Source: Site-B1 sp963827785
GTDB lineage: Bacteria > Bacteroidota > Bacteroidia > Flavobacteriales > Flavobacteriaceae
Assembly (NCBI GenBank): GCA_963827785.1
Contig: CAWHCT010000007.1
Location: 7,383-71,382 of the forward strand
Reading direction: 5' to 3'
DNA: 64,000 nt
Below the pieces are notes generated by a model. That model was not told where the DNA came from and made no database searches. It saw nothing but the letters and a program-made list of their open reading frames with translations. Positions 62,111 through 64,000 of this stretch are shown one piece after another; the first letter of the stretch is position 1, and each line of letters starts with the position of its first letter. The position numbers and the translations under genes were made by a program.

Positions 62111-62797
62111 ATGAAGTACAAACTATTTGTATTTGCTATTTCCTTGTTGTTCTTCTATAAGGCAAATTCGCAAGAGACAGGAGAAAATGAATTAGGAGCC
62201 TGGTATATGTATTCAGGTACTCATCAAATATCTGAAAATTGGAGCCTGAAATCTGTTTTACAACTAAGAACCTATGAGACAACAAAGAATTTTAATTTTT
62301 TATTCTTTCAGGGAGGTGGCAACTATACCTTAAATAAAAATATTTCAGCTGGTCTTAATTATGGATTCCTGCTATGGGACAGAAGTTTTGAAGATAATAA
62401 TAATGCTAATACTATTGAACATAGAATTAATGAGCAGATATATCTTAAGAATAAATTGGGAAAATTTTCCATGACAAACAGATTGAGCTTTGACCACCGC
62501 TTTATTGATAATAAGACTAGTTATGAAACGCAGCACAGAATACGATATAGATTCCATGTAAAACACCCTGTAAATAAAACACTTTATATTTCTGCTTTTG
62601 ATGAGATAATTTACAACTTAGATGGCTTCAGGTTTCAACAAAATAGATTTTATGGAGCCATGGGAATAAAATTATCTAACAATGCCAATTTAGAATTAGG
62701 TTATTTAAAATGGAGTTTCAAGAGCAGAGCATTTGACAGACTTCAAATAGGAATTTCTATAAAAACCGATTGGCGTAAAAAAGAAACTAGATCCTAA
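62111..62797 (+). CDS. DUF2490 family outer-membrane protein
   Basis: The protein has 228 residues with signal MKYKLFVFAISLLFFYKANSQ. ELGAWYMYSGTHQISENWSLKSVLQLRTYE, NISAGLNYGFL, HRFIDNKTSYETQHRIRYRF and the final alternation of aromatic residues (FDRLQIGISIKTDW) fit a small beta-barrel of the DUF2490 type. Function is unknown. It overlaps the convergent PLP enzyme by 11 bases at the 3' ends. Confidence 0.88.
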   Translation: MKYKLFVFAISLLFFYKANSQETGENELGAWYMYSGTHQISENWSLKSVLQLRTYETTKNFNFLFFQGGGNYTLNKNISAGLNYGFLLWDRSFEDNNNANTIEHRINEQIYLKNKLGKFSMTNRLSFDHRFIDNKTSYETQHRIRYRFHVKHPVNKTLYISAFDEIIYNLDGFRFQQNRFYGAMGIKLSNNANLELGYLKWSFKSRAFDRLQIGISIKTDWRKKETRS

Positions 62798-63959
62798 TAT
62801 CCAGTTGCTCTTTTTTTACATTGATTATTGCCTGTTCAATATCTTCTTTAATATCTTTTGCAGATTCAATTCCTACGGAAAACCTTATTAAATTATCACC
62901 TATTCCAACTGACTCTCTTTCCTCCTTGCTCAACAAAGCATGAGAAGTCAGTGCAGGTAAAAGCATGGTGCTTTCAACGCCCGCTAAACTCATAGATGGT
63001 TTTATCAATTTTAATGATCTTAAAAAAATAGATGCGTCCAGTCCATCTTTCAATTCAAAGGAGAGCATACCTCCAAATCCTTTCATCTGCCTTTTCGACA
63101 ATTCATAATCAGGATGACTTTTTAAACCAGGGTAATAAACTTTTTTCACATCTTCATGCTTCGCTAAAAACCGGGCTAATTTTTTTGCATTCCTGTTTTG
63201 TTCCTTAACACGAACAACCAGTGTTTTTATGCTCCGTTCTAACATCCAAACCATAAAATCACTTAAACTGCCACCATAATTCTTGGCAGTATTCCATATT
63301 TTATCCATATGCTCCTGCTTACTGGCAACTGCGCCAGCCAAAATATCAGAATGACCTCCTAAATATTTTGTCGCTGAATGAATTACGATATCAATACCAA
63401 AATCTATCGGGTTCTGGTTTACAGGACTCGCAAACGTATTATCTATTGTGGTTAAAATATTCTTAGATTTTGCCAACTGAGCTACCACTTCCATATCCGT
63501 AATTGTCATTAAAGGGTTTGATGGCGTCTCTATATGGATAAGCTTAGTATTTGGTTTTAAGGCAGCTTCAAAATCGGAAATACTTAATCCATTTGTAAAT
63601 GTATAGTCTATTCCTAACTTCGGAAATTCTTCCTGAATGAAATTAGACGTTCCTCCATACAAGGTATTCTGTAAAACAATATGATCTCCAGCTTTTAAAA
63701 ATGCCAAAAATGTTGTGCTAATGGCTGCCATTCCGGAACCAAAGATCATTCCTGCTTCAGCATGTTCCAAAGCAGCTATCTTTTTTGATAAGTATTCTTG
63801 ATTTGGTGTGTTGAAATACCTTGGATAGCGCTTTACATCTACCCCTTCAAACTGATAGGATGTAGACATATAAATTGGTGAAACTGCACCTTTAAACCGT
63901 TTATCCTCTACTTCGCCAACATGGGTACAAATGGTTTTTTTGCTTGTTATGTTTTTCAT
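62787..63959 (-). CDS. Trans-sulfuration PLP enzyme (cystathionine gamma-synthase-like)
   Basis: The protein has 390 residues. TICTHVGEVEDKRFKGAVSPIYMSTSYQFE and YPRYFNTPNQEYLSKKIAALE form the substrate and phosphate sites, TIDNTFASPVNQNPIDFGIDIVIHSATKYLGGHSDILAG has the Schiff-base Lys in SATK, and VGIGDNLIRFSVGIESAKD ends it. It could act as cystathionine gamma-synthase, beta/gamma-lyase or O-acetylhomoserine sulfhydrylase. It is a distinct relative of the methionine gamma-lyase-like gene at 25625. The start is the ATG at 63959. Confidence 0.93.
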   Translation of the reverse strand: MKNITSKKTICTHVGEVEDKRFKGAVSPIYMSTSYQFEGVDVKRYPRYFNTPNQEYLSKKIAALEHAEAGMIFGSGMAAISTTFLAFLKAGDHIVLQNTLYGGTSNFIQEEFPKLGIDYTFTNGLSISDFEAALKPNTKLIHIETPSNPLMTITDMEVVAQLAKSKNILTTIDNTFASPVNQNPIDFGIDIVIHSATKYLGGHSDILAGAVASKQEHMDKIWNTAKNYGGSLSDFMVWMLERSIKTLVVRVKEQNRNAKKLARFLAKHEDVKKVYYPGLKSHPDYELSKRQMKGFGGMLSFELKDGLDASIFLRSLKLIKPSMSLAGVESTMLLPALTSHALLSKEERESVGIGDNLIRFSVGIESAKDIKEDIEQAIINVKKEQLDIRI

Positions 63960-64000
63960 AACATAAATTTAAGAAAAAGAAAATCAAATTAATATTATTT

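Overview
The window is chromosomal DNA from a member of the Flavobacteriaceae (Bacteroidetes). The base composition is AT-rich. Several genes are preceded by the Bacteroidetes promoter form TAnnTTTG, and secreted proteins carry C-terminal type IX secretion (Por) sorting tails. Other group-typical traits are a bacillithiol gene (bshB1), DUF2891, DUF6090, DUF2721 and DUF2490 proteins, and many lipoproteins with a cysteine at the end of a short signal peptide. It looks like ordinary core chromosome with one accessory zone. No rRNA, CRISPR array, transposase, integrase or phage gene was seen.

Layout. 1-5.2 kb: the 5' part of dnaK and a large secreted protein that I read as a MACPF domain fused to about 600 residues of ankyrin-like repeats. 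5.2-7.3 kb: panB, an RluA-type pseudouridine synthase and a lipoprotein. 7.3-14.3 kb (minus): DUF2891 lipoprotein, YifB/ComM AAA protein, YheT hydrolase, DsbD and TilS. 14.4-18 kb: a protein with a sigma-region-4-like C-terminus, PabB and a DEAD-box helicase. 18-22 kb: three tandem secreted paralogues divergent from a T9SS-sorted protein. 22-31 kb: a MotA/TolQ-like protein, DUF2721, lpdA, an Lrp regulator divergent from a methionine gamma-lyase-like enzyme, a YdjM-like membrane hydrolase, katG and a fasciclin protein. 31-38.2 kb: tpx, dgkA, ftsK, a LolA-like protein, an LptF/G permease and a RibBA whose GTP cyclohydrolase half has lost its zinc cysteines. 38.2-42 kb: a broken T9SS protein, a DegT aminotransferase, a thioredoxin-fold protein and a frameshifted nitroreductase.

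Accessory zone, 42.2-50 kb. tRNA-Ser(UGA) is followed by a 4.5 kb segment that ends in a 14-bp copy of the tRNA 3' end, as expected for an integrated element. It holds a small membrane protein, a DUF6090 gene with a 183-bp duplicated head region and a decayed second copy, a PhoD-like phosphatase and an ATP-grasp enzyme. Related folded repeats of about 140-150 bp separate these genes in a way that resembles integron cassettes, but no integrase is present. Next, on the minus strand, come three lipoprotein genes, repeated upstream DNA and three decayed copies of one small gene family, plus a lipoprotein pseudogene with an in-frame stop.

50-64 kb returns to core-like content: a sulfur-relay cluster (DsrE-like, TusE/DsrC-like, sulfide:quinone-reductase-like), a UspA tandem protein, DUF3108, two M28 peptidases, tRNA-His, bshB1, an SLC13 transporter, pckA, DUF2490 and a cystathionine gamma-synthase-like enzyme.

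A recurrent oddity is single-base frame breaks in otherwise well-conserved housekeeping genes (lpdA, nitroreductase, sulfide:quinone-reductase-like, SLC13, pckA). This is more likely assembly or read error than real decay and should be checked against reads. All names come from recognising motifs by eye; no database search was run.
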